From contig JAKSZP010014937.1 in the NCBI GenBank assembly GCA_022478985.1, forward strand, positions 1 through 64,000: DNA of 64,000 nt. Direction: 5' to 3'. The DNA is from Massospora cicadina (taxonomy: Eukaryota > Entomophthoromycota > Entomophthoromycetes > Entomophthorales > Entomophthoraceae). Made by a program: the position numbers and the translations under genes. Below, in pieces: positions 24,601 to 34,827 of this stretch (its first letter is position 1; every line of letters starts with the position of its first letter). The notes under the pieces are model-generated. The model was not told the DNA's origin and made no database searches. It saw only the letters and a program-made list of their open reading frames with translations.

Positions 24601-25260
24601 CATGTCCTATCCAGGGTGGACTACCTGGACATGATGGACATCCCTTACTCCATTGAGACTCAGAAGACTATTTGGAAATATGCACACCATCCTCTGTTGC
24701 AGCCTCAAATCCGCTCCCATGTGTGGCGCTGCCTGAGGTGGGTGTACCATATGGCTGAGCGCTCTAACGCTTTACACTCATCCTGCGTCGTGTGTGGCCA
24801 GTATGGAACGCTGTTCCACCGCATGGAGAAGTGTCCTACCTCTAAAGTGATATGGCGCGAAGTTCAACGTCTGCTTGGCCAGGATCAAACACATCCCTTC
24901 AGTCTGTCAAGAGATATGTTTGCTTTATCAATGGCCTCCCCCTTCCACCCTCCCTCCGTGCTCTGGTGGTTGCAATCGCCATGTGGACTATCCACACGAT
25001 TGTCTTGGATGCCATCGCAGGCTCCACCCCCACCCTCCCAGAAGCTGTCCACAGATTCTGGTCTCATTTGGTGGACCACTTTCAGGAATGGATGTTTGGA
25101 TACCTCCCACTGCGTCACTGACAGCTGGTCTCCTCCTGGTTCCCAGTTTGGTTCATCAAATCAGACCCTTTCCTACACACATGTTCAATTGTGGCTACGG
25201 CCCCTTCACACATTCCCTCCCCCTCCCCATAGTGGCGTTCCCGCTGGCAACAAGAGATAG
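21620..25260 (+). pseudogene. LINE ORF2 (endonuclease, RT, CCHC)
   Basis: Endonuclease: MDILAIQESH near 21705, INIYAPT near 21915, CIDLILTL and FSDHQLVSI (catalytic Asp-His) in 21943-22506. RT: LFKKGDKLDLANWRPISLTN, then FLDQQKAYDRVNWEYL (motif A), LRQGDPLSPLLYNF (motif B) and MMAFADDCVVG (catalytic FADD) at about 23656. The long frame 23605-25260 continues to a C-terminal zinc motif, CVVCGQYGTLFHRMEKC. Frame 1 is stopped at 22504, 22897 and 23599, and the endonuclease needs at least one frameshift. Nicks target DNA and reverse-transcribes LINE RNA in active relatives. Confidence 0.95.
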
Positions 25261-25382
25261 CATCGCTTCTCTGGGGTGCCTTCCTGTTACTAAGTTTTGT
25301 TTCTTTGGGTCAAATTTGGAAGTGTCCATCCCCTGGTCAGCCTTCCTCTCAATAAATTCAAATTAAAATATGTTTATATCAT

Positions 25383-25876
25383 CTAGGTATACTAGTACAC
25401 ATGACAATTTAAGATGTCCAGTATAGTGTCCATCGCTCTCTGGAAGGTTGCTGGAGCATTGCAGAGTCCTTAGGGCATCCTCGTTGGTTGAAATAACCCT
25501 TCTTGGGTAATAATAGCGCACTTTTCTCGCTCAGCTTTGGGCAGGTCAATTTGCCAATACCCGCTAATTAAATCTATCGCTGAGAAGAACTTTGCACCCC
25601 AAGCCTGTCTAGGGCATCGTCAATATGCAGAATAGGATAGGAATCCTTTTTGACAATGTTATTTAGCTTCTGGTAGTCAATAACAACCCTGTTGCTCCCA
25701 TCTTTATTTTTTACAATGAGAATTGGGGCAGCCCATGGACTCTTGGATGGCATCAACATACCACAGTTGAGAAGTTCCTTTATTTCCTTTGACACAACCT
25801 CTTCAGCAGTTTTTGAACGCCTAATTGGCCTCAATCGGATAGGTAAATGGTCCCCAGTATCTATTGTATGGGTCAC
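25383..25876 (-). pseudogene. G2 reverse transcriptase, 5' part
   Basis: Fingers and palm: LPIRLRPIRRSKTAEEVVSK, CGMLMPSKSPWAAPILIV, KNKDGSNRVVIDYQKLNNIV, KKDSYPILHIDDALD. The LINE landed inside the active-site codons: the YLDD codons are at 25383-25400 on the minus strand and the next residues (INIF) resume at 20094. A frameshift near 25600 also disrupts it. Confidence 0.9.
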
Positions 25877-25989
25877 TCCTATTGCACATCCCAGGTCAAA
25901 ATCATCCTTGGCAAATTTTCATGGTATTTCTCAAATAATCCTCAAACTTGATCCTTTTCTTGATCATTTAATTCCCCTAAATTGGCCAT

Positions 25990-26424
25990 AGGTATGACAT
26001 TATGCACATAATCCAAAGCTTCATTGGGAGGCCCTAGCTCATCCTGGGTCTCAAAATTGTGGAAAGATTCAATCTCTGTTATAGGAATCTAATGGAGATA
26101 GGCAACCACCTGATGCCTTTTGATGAAAATTGGCCAATTCTGCATGTTTTCACAGAGGACATTAATTATTTGATGTCTGGGAATACTTATCCCAGGCACC
26201 AAATTAGGTTTGAGTTGAGTTCAGGGCCAAGGTTGATATACTTTGCCATACAGCCCTTCTGGGATTTGAATTGTTAGCTCAGTCAGTATTAGCTCTAATG
26301 AGTACTTGTTCCTCTCCTCATTGTCAGAACAATTTGATGTAAAAATTAAAATAAACTGAACGTCTCTCGTTTCCATCTTGTTGTCACTGTTTTTTCTGTT
26401 AAATTCTGAAAGCTGATTGCCCAC
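25990..26424 (-). pseudogene. G2 dUTPase-like domain
   Basis: Begins about 40 bp after the 5' LTR at MGNQLSEFN. Key blocks: LTIQIPEGLYGKVY (dUTPase-like IPxGxYG), NLVPGISIPRH, and HQVVAYLH.IPITEIE (motif 4-like). Same blocks as in G4. The Arg-Ser of motif 2 and the motif 3 Asp are not visible, so it is likely inactive. Because it comes first after the LTR, gag and protease have been lost from this copy. Confidence 0.6.
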
Positions 26425-26445
26425 ATTATATTAGATAGTTGTATG

Positions 26446-26463
26446 CCCCTGTAGTGAGCACCA
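26446..26463 (-). promoter_or_regulatory. G2 primer binding site
   Basis: Minus strand TGGTGCTCACTACAGGGG, 3 nt after the 5' LTR. The same 18-mer, with one change at its first base, follows the G4 LTR. The cognate tRNA was not identified. Confidence 0.65.
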
Positions 26464-26466
26464 AAA

Positions 26467-27607
26467 TGTTAAGTTTTTAGCTGATGGTGCAAGCTAAAAT
26501 GACTTAACAATAAATTTTAGGATAAAAACTCACTTTTTAATAAAAACTCCTGCTTGTAATTGGGAAGTAGATTCTCCAATAATCCTTGATAATAGCCAAG
26601 TAACTCCAGTACACTCATCGTTCTTAAGTCTACTGGCACCAACAAATACAAGACCTTCTGTCTTCATACAAAATTAGAAAATTATTCCTTTATAATCAGG
26701 ACTACTTCTCCAGCAGGCAACTGAGTACTTCTCTTTGGGAAGTATAAACACACACAACTATCTAATATAGGCATAACAGCAACAGATATGAATATCAGAC
26801 AGATGACAGATGGACAATAATAATTAATAAACTAAGCGACAGTAGTTATTAATGATCAATATTTAGATGGTAAATGATGATTGATTTTTTATTAGTTAGC
26901 CAAGCGCTGGTATTATATACCTCTTGGGCATCTCCTGGCCAAACTCATCTATTTGATGAGTTCATTCATATTATGCCAATCCTCTGCTGGTCATGGCAAT
27001 AATTTTGAAAATCCCCAAGTCAATTTGGCCCATGAATTGACTAAAAATAACAATCATTTCAGCCCAATTGAAGGCAATTTTACTCTCATAATTGGGACGA
27101 CTTTGGGTTTTAACTCAACATCAAATTCTTCCTGAATAAGAGCTATGTCATAACTTGACAAATAACAATAAATGGGAAATAAAACTTATATGAATATAAA
27201 AGATGACGCACCCCTAATTGGGATGTCAGCAGGCTCTAATAGCACTAAGTACACCCGTAATTGGGATGTCTATGTTTAAGTGCTTAATAAATCAATTTCA
27301 TTAATCAAACCCAACTTCCACCTTAGTGCATTAAGGTTAGTGCACTAATTTAGGAGGTGCAATCTAGTTAGTGCTGTGAGGCCACTTTGCACCCAAGTGG
27401 ATTCATAATCAGCCATAATATGATTATATCATAGCTATTATTAGCTATGATAATTGGGACAATTTAAATAGAATTGAGGTGGTTTTGGAAGGAATTTAGC
27501 TATGAAGATAAATTGGGAAAGATCAAAGGAACCATCAATGGATTAATCTATTAGCATTGATGATTTTCTCAAGGGTTTATTTTTGAGTCAACCATAAAAA
27601 TCTAACA
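26467..27607 (-). repeat. G2 5' LTR
   Basis: 1141 nt, TGTTAAG at the left and TAACA at the right. Closely similar to 16414-17545. Confidence 0.95.
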
Positions 27608-27612
27608 TTCTC

Positions 27613-29180
27613 CATTGCGCTCTCAAATATATAAAGAAATGAATCAATTCTTCCTTCCACAGGGGTGAACTTTTCTTTAAAAGAAGGTCTAAAAGTAGTT
27701 CCTACAGGAGCCAAAATAACATTAATGCCCACTGGGCTAGTTTGATTAATTTTGGATAGCTCTGACTTGGAAAGAGGCACGGGGTTTTGATTTGAATCAG
27801 CCTGTTGTTGAAAACTGTTCAGATTATCTTGAAGAGCACCAATTTGGGCAATTAGGGAATTGGTAGAATCTTTTTATTGAAGTTCATTTTGAAATGATTC
27901 CATTTGACATATTGATTTTAAATTAGGGATCAGAGCTCATGATTGTCTTGCTCCCACCTAACAATTTTTTCTTTTTGATGAGCTAAATATGAGGTGAGGG
28001 AATCATAAAGATAGTAAGTGTTGTCTAACCCTTCCTTAATTGCATCAACAGTAAGGTTTGGATCAATAGGTTCTCCAGAGTTATATAGCTAACAGCTTCA
28101 AGCAATATTTTTAAGGTCTTGTTCTAGAGCGTGAAGGCGGCTGTTTAAGGAAGGATCCTCTGGAGGGGAAGTTAAATGCACAGTCAGCCCAGAAGGGCCA
28201 GGAAGACCAGGTTGTTCAGGTTGTCCAGGAGGCCCGGGGGCCATGAGGACCAGGATGCCCATAACCAGGGGGGCCAGTTGGCCCAGGTGGCCCTTCACCT
28301 CCATCAAGACCAGGGGGCCCCATCACCCCTGCAGGACCAACTGATCCCTGCCCCCTGGGGGCCTAGGGGACCTACAGGGCCAGAAGGCCCTGGAGTTCCT
28401 TGCACACCTGACATCAAACACTGGTTGGAGTGCTGTTTCAATCTGGTTTATTTGTTCTAAAGTTTGTTTGATAAAAGTATTAAGTTGGCCTGAGAGGTTG
28501 GTGATGGCTTGTTGCAACCAGCTCCTGATAATCATTGTGGTTTCAGTAAATTGGGTAGCTACTTCCTCATGAAGAAGGCTAGCCACTCCATGACTAGTTG
28601 AGAGAGTTGTGTTTGAATAGAGATAAGTTGGTTGCAGTTCTCAAGAATGGCCTCACAGTTATCTCTTATGACCAAAGAAGCTGAGTTGTAGAATTCTAAA
28701 AGATAGGAGTGTAACTCTTGTGACAAAGTAAACTGTCTCAAGGTTACCTAATGGTGGATTCCCATCATTTGAACTAAATGGTGAATGGCTGGGTGCACAA
28801 ACTGGTGTAAATATCGCTCAGTGTAAGATAATCCTACCTCAAAGCTGGATAAGTTAGCAGTTATATATAATGCTCACATGTTATCAGGAACTGCAGATGC
28901 TTGGTTGCAATGGGAGCGATCTACAGGGAAAGAGCACCTAAAAGTAATCAATTAATAGTATCAGCAACACCTGTAGGTTGAAAGCGATATTTCTGGGGTT
29001 CAAGGGTTGGAATAGAGATATTGAGCATAGCATGGAGTTGCACAAGATTGGGTTCATTATTCTCAGGGTTGCAGTTTTCATCTAAAGTAACCATTGAGTG
29101 ATGCTGGATATTTCAGTAAGTGGCCAAGTAGAGTCTTGGCAGGGATCATCCATTGTGAATATATTTATTCACTAGGTCAC
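27613..29180 (-). pseudogene. G1 gag, N-terminal part with collagen-like tract
   Basis: Upstream half of G1 gag. From the minus-strand 5' side: a helical region at 28559-28741, a Gln/Leu-rich likely coiled coil at 28415-28586 (TLEQINQIETALQ), the Gly-X-Y tract at 28146-28412, another helical stretch (LNSRLHALEQDLKNIA), then the start of the capsid part at 27577-27780 (FKEKFTPVEGRIDSFLYIF). Broken by several frameshifts. In Gypsy elements Gag forms the particle; the collagen-like stalk between two helical regions is unusual. Confidence 0.75.
28146..28412 (-). other. Collagen-like Gly-X-Y tract in G1 Gag
   Basis: About 24 Gly-X-Y triplets in three consecutive segments in different frames: GVQGTPGPSGPVGPLGPQG, then GPAGVMGPPGLDGGEGPPG with GPTGPPG, then GPPGQPEQPGLPGPSG. 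X and Y are often Pro, as in true collagen-like proteins. Two small indels explain the frame changes, so the ancestor had one uninterrupted tract. Confidence 0.8.
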
Positions 29181-29190
29181 TTGGGAGAGT

Positions 29191-29208
29191 ACCTGGAAGG
29201 GAGCACCA
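29191..29208 (-). promoter_or_regulatory. G1 primer binding site
   Basis: Minus strand TGGTGCTCCCTTCCAGG, 2 nt after the 5' LTR. Its first 8 bases equal the G2 site. Confidence 0.55.
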
Positions 29209-29581
29209 ATTATTTTGTTAGAATAGGGTAGCTGAGGGTAGTCATTCCTCTGAAGTGTACTGAAATGGATGGCATAAATTGTCTCAAAGAGAGTCAATTG
29301 TGGGGAGAGCCAGGGATCCTAGACGTAGGGGCTAGTGAATTACTGTAAGCTTAGAAATAGGTGACGAGGGACCTATTATAACAAAACTGGTGATTGTGAT
29401 GCTGATGGCCAGAGAGGAGCTCTCTAAAAAGAGGCTCTAGAAGTAATTGAAGTCAAGATTGAACGGAAGTTAAAAAATGTATCTTTATTCAGTTAAAGAA
29501 GCAAATATTTATAGAATGTGTCTTCATCCTATTTCTTTTATGGTACTGACGTCCTCCACTGGCAAGATCTTCAGCACCCTG

Positions 29582-29731
29582 GGGTAGTGTGAGCTACCCC
29601 ACTCGCAGTTGGGCCCACTTCAGTGGTGCTTAGATTTATGCAGCCCCAGTGTGGCTGAGGGCAGTACCCCAGGTTTCATCCCGCAAAGTTGCTTGCACTG
29701 GGTGCCCTAATAGGCACACAAAAACTCAAAA
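29582..29731 (+). mobile_element. SINE-D inside G1 5' LTR
   Basis: 150-nt insert absent from the other G1 LTR, flanked by a 15-bp duplication with one mismatch (29567-29581, 29732-29746). B-box-like GGTTTCATCCC at about 29677 and an A-rich end. GC-rich; origin of the head uncertain (tRNA-like). Confidence 0.75.
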
Positions 29732-29790
29732 ATCTTAAGCACCCTGACTTTGATCAGGTAGGGAGTTGATGGCAGGCTTGCCTTTAAAAA

Positions 29791-30817
29791 TGTCACAAAA
29801 TCAACCATGGGCTCCACTAGTGTGCCAGGCCAACCAGTATGAAGACTGGTTGGCCCTTTGCCATTTCACCTTCATTGGAGTACCAACCCCCACAAGTCCG
29901 CATCCAACACACCAATCAACTACCAATGACTTTGCCTTAGCCCCAGGTGTCCTCGCATGCGCCCCAGAAAATCCTGCCCCCATCCTGGGCAGCTCAGGTG
30001 CTCCCACGCTGCCCCACTCTTGTGACCCTTCACCAACCCATCTGGGCATGCCCTGGAAAGTCCATCCCCCTCCTGGGTAGCTATGGCACTCCCGTGCTGC
30101 ACCCCACAAGGTTGGTGGCCAGTCAGCATCCATCATTAGTGGCCATCTGGCCAGGTTCCACCAGTTCCTCATAGGAGAAAGGTATGGGAGCTGGCAGCAC
30201 CTGCCACTCCAGGCATGATCACCTGCGCCTCTCAAGGGATCTCCAGTACCATCTATTCCTACTCTAACTGATGAACTACTATCAAATAAAAGTAAGATGG
30301 GTGCCAGAGAGATGTTTATTTGGAGGGAATGAACGATTATCTATACCTAGGCTACTGCACCTCTGAAACCCCTTGGCCATCCAAGCCAGAACTTTATCAG
30401 ATCATCAATTCATTCAACCATCTTAGCGATTCCCTCCTAATCCGCTCATATGATTACTGAATATTAAATTAAGTCAATACATCCTTGGCATGAGTCACCA
30501 GTCAATCATATATAAGTTCACATTTAAATAGAACTTTGAGTATCCTCAGCATGAGTCACCGGTGCTCTGAATTAGTTGGCAGAACCATATTTTAATGGAT
30601 GGTAATGGATTCATTAGATTTCTACCAGAAGCTCCCACAACAATCCTTAAATTGGCATTTTGGCAGCAAATGCAGATTCCGCTGAACTTAAACTTGAATT
30701 GATAATATAACATTAAATAGCATTAAACTAGGAGATTAGCCTACAATCACGCCCAACTAACTGGCACTCCTAGTCCTAATACTATTGGAAGGAATCCATC
30801 TAGTTAAAATCATGACA
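29791..30817. mobile_element. Solo LTR inside G1 5' LTR
   Basis: 1027 nt beginning TGTCA and ending TGACA (5-bp inverted ends). Absent from the other G1 LTR. Flanks AAAAA and ACAGA suggest a decayed 5-bp TSD. The left 440 nt are GC-rich with chance open frames on both strands. No relative elsewhere in the window. Confidence 0.6.
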
Positions 30818-31085
30818 ACAGATTTGTTAGATTTCAGAGAATAGTTCTCCGATGATGTGAGGGGACTTTTTGGAGAGGTATCAGAGGTAGGGAAATTTGA
30901 ATTGGGCTGAGTGGGAGCAGGTTAAATCCCAACGCTTACTAAAACAAAGAACTTGATAATCAGCCAAACAATCAGAAAATGCTTAGCAAAACCATATAAA
31001 CTATTAAATCACCCAAAAATTAAACTTCTCAGCCAAAACAATATACCAATCAACGGTAAAAAAATATAGATTAACACTTCCTTTT

Positions 31086-33005
31086 ATTAACTATGGCAAG
31101 CTCACTGGGGGATGGACAATATTGAGCTCAGAGGAGCTAAACTTATACTGAACTAAAATTTAAATATACAGAAAGAGATGCATGTATCACTCAAACCAAA
31201 TTGAAAAACAAAAAAACTAAAATATCAACCAGGTCATAGTTGGTAAACCGCTATGCATTCATGGTGGGGGGTGAGTGGTAATGGGAGGATCATCTTCCTC
31301 CTCTGTGTTGAACAGTGTATGACAAAGAGATGAGAGCACAGGCATGGGTGCATCCTCAAAATTGGGGTTAAGGTAGCAGAGTGGGGCTTGAAGCTCAATT
31401 TTTCTATAAGGAGGGTGCTGATATATCTGAGGAGGGCTTTCTCATCCTTGAGGCAAACTTTGGGAAGGGTGGTGAAGGTGGTGATGTTGTTGCTAGTAAT
31501 GTGGGTCTTGGGCCAAATTTTGTGACTGTCACAGCTTTTTGTATTGCTTTGTTGGCAACTTGGTGGAATTGGAGGAATTCTTTTTGTAAACTTGTTGCAT
31601 GGGGAAAGGACAGGAATGGGTAGCCCCTTGGCCAAGGCTGCAACTGATTTTGCTATGGCCTTTTGGAGGGGGGCAACAATCAAGAAAGGCAACAGCCTCT
31701 TTGGTGAGTTGGTGGTCAATTCAGAAATCATTAGCATCAGGGCATAGAGCATAGTGCTGAGTTGGAAATTGAGCTGCATAACCTACATTTAGGTACATTT
31801 TGAGGCCTGGGGCCTTTACTGAGTCAGGGACGGGATTTCTAGATCATCAACTTCCTCTAAGTAATTCCAGGGATTTTGGTTGAATACAATATGTTGATCA
31901 GCATACAGGTGGGCTGGGTTGGGTGTCTGGGTGGTTTTTTTAATTTAATGGGGTCCATGCTGGATCCTGATTGGTTGAAGTGGATTTAAGGGTTTGACAT
32001 GTAGCTTCCTTATTGGCTGAATCAGTGGCAGTTTCATCTACCAATTTGTGTGGAGGGGGAGGAAAGATTGCGCCTCATTCAAGAAAGGTTTTGGGATTGC
32101 ATTTCAAGCAACATTGGAGGAATCAAACATGTGGGCTCCATCTTGGGCTACGGAGGGGAAGCGCCACTTCAAGTGGTCCAGGTTATAACAGATGGGGCAT
32201 ATCATGTGTTTTTTATCTACTCTGGCCCAGAAATGGTGGTCAGAGGCAGAGGGTACAATGGTGCAAGGGGGAATCAAATTAGTAATTTTGATTGAGATTA
32301 GGCATATAGTTGCAAAGATGCAAGGGCCCACAAGTTGGTTGGCTCCATTAAGAACCATAAATTGTAGAATGAGGTTGGCGCCATATGCTGACAATTCAGT
32401 TATTAGTTCATTATACAAAGTATCAGGGGGAGGTGGGTGGGGAGGCCTGCAAATTGAACCACAAGGGTGGTGTCATCAGACAACCGGGTGCAAGTGGTTG
32501 GGATAGGGGTTCTCTGGAACACCAAGGGAATATTAGCTGCAATTGCATAATTAGCTTCACAAATGAATCCAAGGTCAAAGTACCCCTTTTAGGGGCGGAA
32601 ATTGATGAAGCCTGCAGGATGCATAAGCGCCTGGGCTAATTCTATTATTTTGTTTGTTGCTGTAGGGAGTAAAATTGCCATATTCAACCTGGAGGCCAAA
32701 TTTCATCTTGCTTTGGGGGAGCAAAATAGGGCTATGAGTCACTGCTTGGGAAAGTGCAAGGTGGCGTGTGAGATCCTTGGGGGAAACGTATTGACCCAAG
32801 GCATTGGGGGGGCTGGTCAATATAGTTCAAAAGCTTTTTCCTGCTGGGTGGAAGACACTAAGGGGGTTTTGCCGCTGCCCCATTTTGGAGCAGCGGGCTG
32901 TAGGGCCAAAGACATTAGAGTTTTGTTAGGTGTCATTTTTTGGAGTTGTTTAGTTCTGGTTTAATTTTTAAATTGGCTAAAAGTGATATCAAGCAGAAAG
33001 AAAAA
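31086..33005 (-). mobile_element. Element E, ORF1-only LINE derivative (copy 1)
   Basis: About 1.9 kb, minus strand. Its 5' end (pyrimidine-rich, then CTTGATATCAC) resembles the LINE start at 20095, and its 3' end resembles the LINE end (GTCCATCCCC, then GAGCTTGCC and AATAAA). Between them lies an ORF1-like RNA-binding protein with a zinc knuckle but no endonuclease or RT. A second copy occupies 45087-61765. Decayed duplication-like flanks near 31073 and 33008. Confidence 0.65.
32104..32820 (-). pseudogene. E-element ORF1-like protein
   Basis: Frames 32575-32820 and 32104-32418. LITELSAYGANLILQFMVLN aligns with LINE ORF1 (LKDGLTIYGEIQFFEMQRFM) and with the E copy at 53581. The knuckle is HMICPICYNLDH followed by LKWR, C-x2-C-x4-H with the last Cys lost; spacing as in the LINE. 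Presumed RNA-binding; stops and frameshifts make it non-functional. Downstream, 31234-31779 carries a further open frame, related to 61051-61317, of unknown role. Confidence 0.6.
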
Positions 33006-34029
33006 TCAACAGTTCTTACATATAGAACTTTTTTAATTAACTATAAAATGAAAAGACTTTGTTAGATTCTATTGTCATCTGGCCTTATTTGAAATGCATA
33101 ATTTTATCAATAGGTATGTCAGTAAATGTGTTAAATGATGGATGCAAGATTCCAACACAAACAAGATGGTGGGTTAAATAAAAGAAAGTAAAAATAAATG
33201 TTTTTCTTTGTTTTTTTGTTTTTAATATACATGTTCATATGCTATTCATTTAATTGTGATGAAACCTAGTAGTTTGTTGTGCACATGCCAGAAAAGTTTT
33301 CTGATTTAGTTGAACTTTTTTTCATAGTAATATAAAAAGTTTCATATTTAACAAGTGAAATCTAAAAGCTTTTTAATTTTAATCAGTATATTGTTACAAA
33401 TGAGCAGTTTAAGTAAGTTGATTTAGATATTTTCAATGGTTTTTAAGTGGTTAGTGGTTTTAGGTTGATTGCTAAGTTTAATAGTTTTAGTAAGCAGTTG
33501 ATGATTAATTGATTCATAAGTTAATTGTCTTTTTAAAATTGTTGGTGTTTTTTTTGATTTTGTGGTTTAGTTTGATTAACCTAGAAGTTGGTGATTTATT
33601 TGATATGTTTGTTGGTTTTAGTAAGCAGTTTTATGGTTTATCTATATAGATAGCTAAATTGATATCTTAAGTGATAGTAAAACTAAAAATATTTTGATGA
33701 GCTAACGCAGTTAACAAATTTATTTAAAAAAGTATTATTTATCTGCATTTATTTTGGTTTTGCTTTGGACATTAAGAAGTTAGGTGCCCATCTAGTACTA
33801 AAAAAAGATATTAAGAAGTTAGGTTCTGCATTTTTAAGTAGTTTTCAACTAAGTTTATTTTTGTGTTCACACCTTAGGATATGTTAGATTTACTATTAAT
33901 CATTCATTTTTTAAAATAACTAATTTGATTTTTCTTATTATAACTTTAAGATACCTGTTTAAGTTGTTCCCCTAATTCATAAATTATATGTGCCAAGTAG
34001 GCTACAATTTGTTTAATAGGTTAAAAAGA
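33006..34029. repeat. AT-rich dispersed repeat (spacer S)
   Basis: 33030-33420 aligns with 61780-62090 and with the complement of 37440-37800. 33700-34020 aligns in reverse with 7020-7260. No genes. Confidence 0.65.
33786..33809 (+). mobile_element. 24-nt LINE 3'-end insertion
   Basis: CCCATCTAGTACT plus A run, the 3' terminus of the 62682-64000 LINE. Perfect 15-bp TSD (33771-33785, 33810-33824). The paralogous stretch at about 7210-7235 (opposite strand) lacks it. Confidence 0.85.
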
Positions 34030-34034
34030 TGATA

Positions 34035-34822
34035 TGTTGAATTTTAGGCCTAATTTGATTGGACTTATTCTTCTTCTGAGATAAATTGATTTTGAGCATC
34101 TATTGTATGGATACAATAGACAAGGTGTTGTTAATAGTCCAGATATAAACTTCTTGAAAATGACAATTCAAAGTTGTATTCTTCTTACATTTACTTGGAC
34201 AATGGTTTGCTGTCCTGATCCTTCTGATCCCAAGTAAAATCTCAACTTGATACAATATAAAAGTATTAAATGCTATAGCTTGTCTATTAAACTATTAGCT
34301 TGTAGTAATAAACAATTGTTTTTATTAGTATCAACTTTGATAGAATTTATAGGTTTTATTGTTAATCACATATTATCCATGACGCCTCATTTCCCAATAG
34401 CGCTTAGCCAGAGGAACATGTAATAAGTTTTATTAAAGGTCTACAATCCTTTCATCTCTGGGGCATCTCAGACGGCCTCAGGGTTAATGTCAAACTAATA
34501 AACATCTCAAGACAGCATTTCTGACGCTTCTGCAAGTAGCTAAATCATTGCTCCTCTTGAGCAATCAATAACATATACCAAGGTGATTTGTACCGCTAAT
34601 TAGTAAAACTAATCAAAAACTCAATTGAAATTAACAGCTACTTTTGACATAGATCAAAAATCCCACAATCCCAGGTCATCAAGTCAAATATTATTATTAG
34701 TCTGACTTAACCAAAAAAGCCCCTGGGCCCATGTCATCATAGTTGAATGTTATTAAGTGGAATTGCTAGGCTGTGGATCCCAAGTTTTGGATATACTTAG
34801 GATATTTTTGGTCCAAAATCAC
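34035..34822. mobile_element. Solo LTR, family L6
   Basis: 788 nt, homologous in reverse to 59867-60662. Starts TGTTG; the last five bases of the family end (CAACA) are missing. Flanked by TGATA on both sides (34030-34034, 34823-34827). A TATA-like CTATAAATT lies in the other copy's sense strand. Confidence 0.7.
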
Positions 34823-34827
34823 TGATA

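Larger units (their letters stand above)
20095..25366 (+). mobile_element. Full-length LINE (non-LTR retrotransposon)
   Basis: 5272 bp, flanked by a perfect 16-bp TSD (20079-20094, 25367-25382). Two ORF regions: an ORF1 RNA-binding protein with zinc knuckle, and ORF2 with AP endonuclease, RT and a C-terminal CCHC. Looks like an APE-type L1/Tad1-like clade. The 3' end has AATAAA-like sequence and only a very short A tail. It is GC-rich and CpG-containing compared with its surroundings, so it is fairly young, yet it carries stops and frameshifts. Confidence 0.95.
16414..27607 (-). mobile_element. Gypsy retrotransposon G2 nested in G1
   Basis: LTRs 16414-17545 and 26467-27607, TSD TTCTC (16409-16413, 27608-27612) inside G1 gag. 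About 5.9 kb once the LINE is removed. Minus order after the 5' LTR: dUTPase-like domain, RT, RNase H, integrase. No gag or protease is visible, so it is a deleted or non-autonomous form. Its RT is split by a LINE. Confidence 0.95.
10699..30934 (-). mobile_element. Gypsy retrotransposon G1 with nested insertions
   Basis: Full element with LTRs at 10699-11225 (3') and 29211-30934 (5', interrupted) and TSD CTTAC (10694-10698, 30935-30939). Without G2, the SINE and the solo LTR it would be about 7.8 kb. Order on the minus strand: gag with collagen-like tract and CCHC knuckle, protease, dUTPase-like domain, RT, RNase H, integrase, and a short ORF with a membrane segment. Coding parts are broken by many stops and frameshifts. 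Confidence 0.85.
29211..30934 (-). repeat. G1 5' LTR, interrupted twice
   Basis: Aligns with 10699-11225 in three pieces: 29211-29581, 29732-29790 and about 30818-30934. The SINE 29582-29731 and the solo LTR 29791-30817 account for the gaps exactly; the restored length is 527 nt, as in the 3' LTR. Confidence 0.85.

Noticed and set aside
28176..28460. Plus-strand open frame rich in Arg and Gly
   Set aside because: Antisense of the collagen-like tract on the minus strand, where the gag context lies.
29801..30235. Overlapping GC-rich open frames on both strands
   Set aside because: No domain or homology; inside a solo LTR. Composition explains the lack of stops.
33400..33720. Simple satellite array of 'ggtttt..agtggttgg' units
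   Set aside because: Units are irregular in length and order and recur at distant sites with the same long-range order, so this is a dispersed repeat rather than a satellite.
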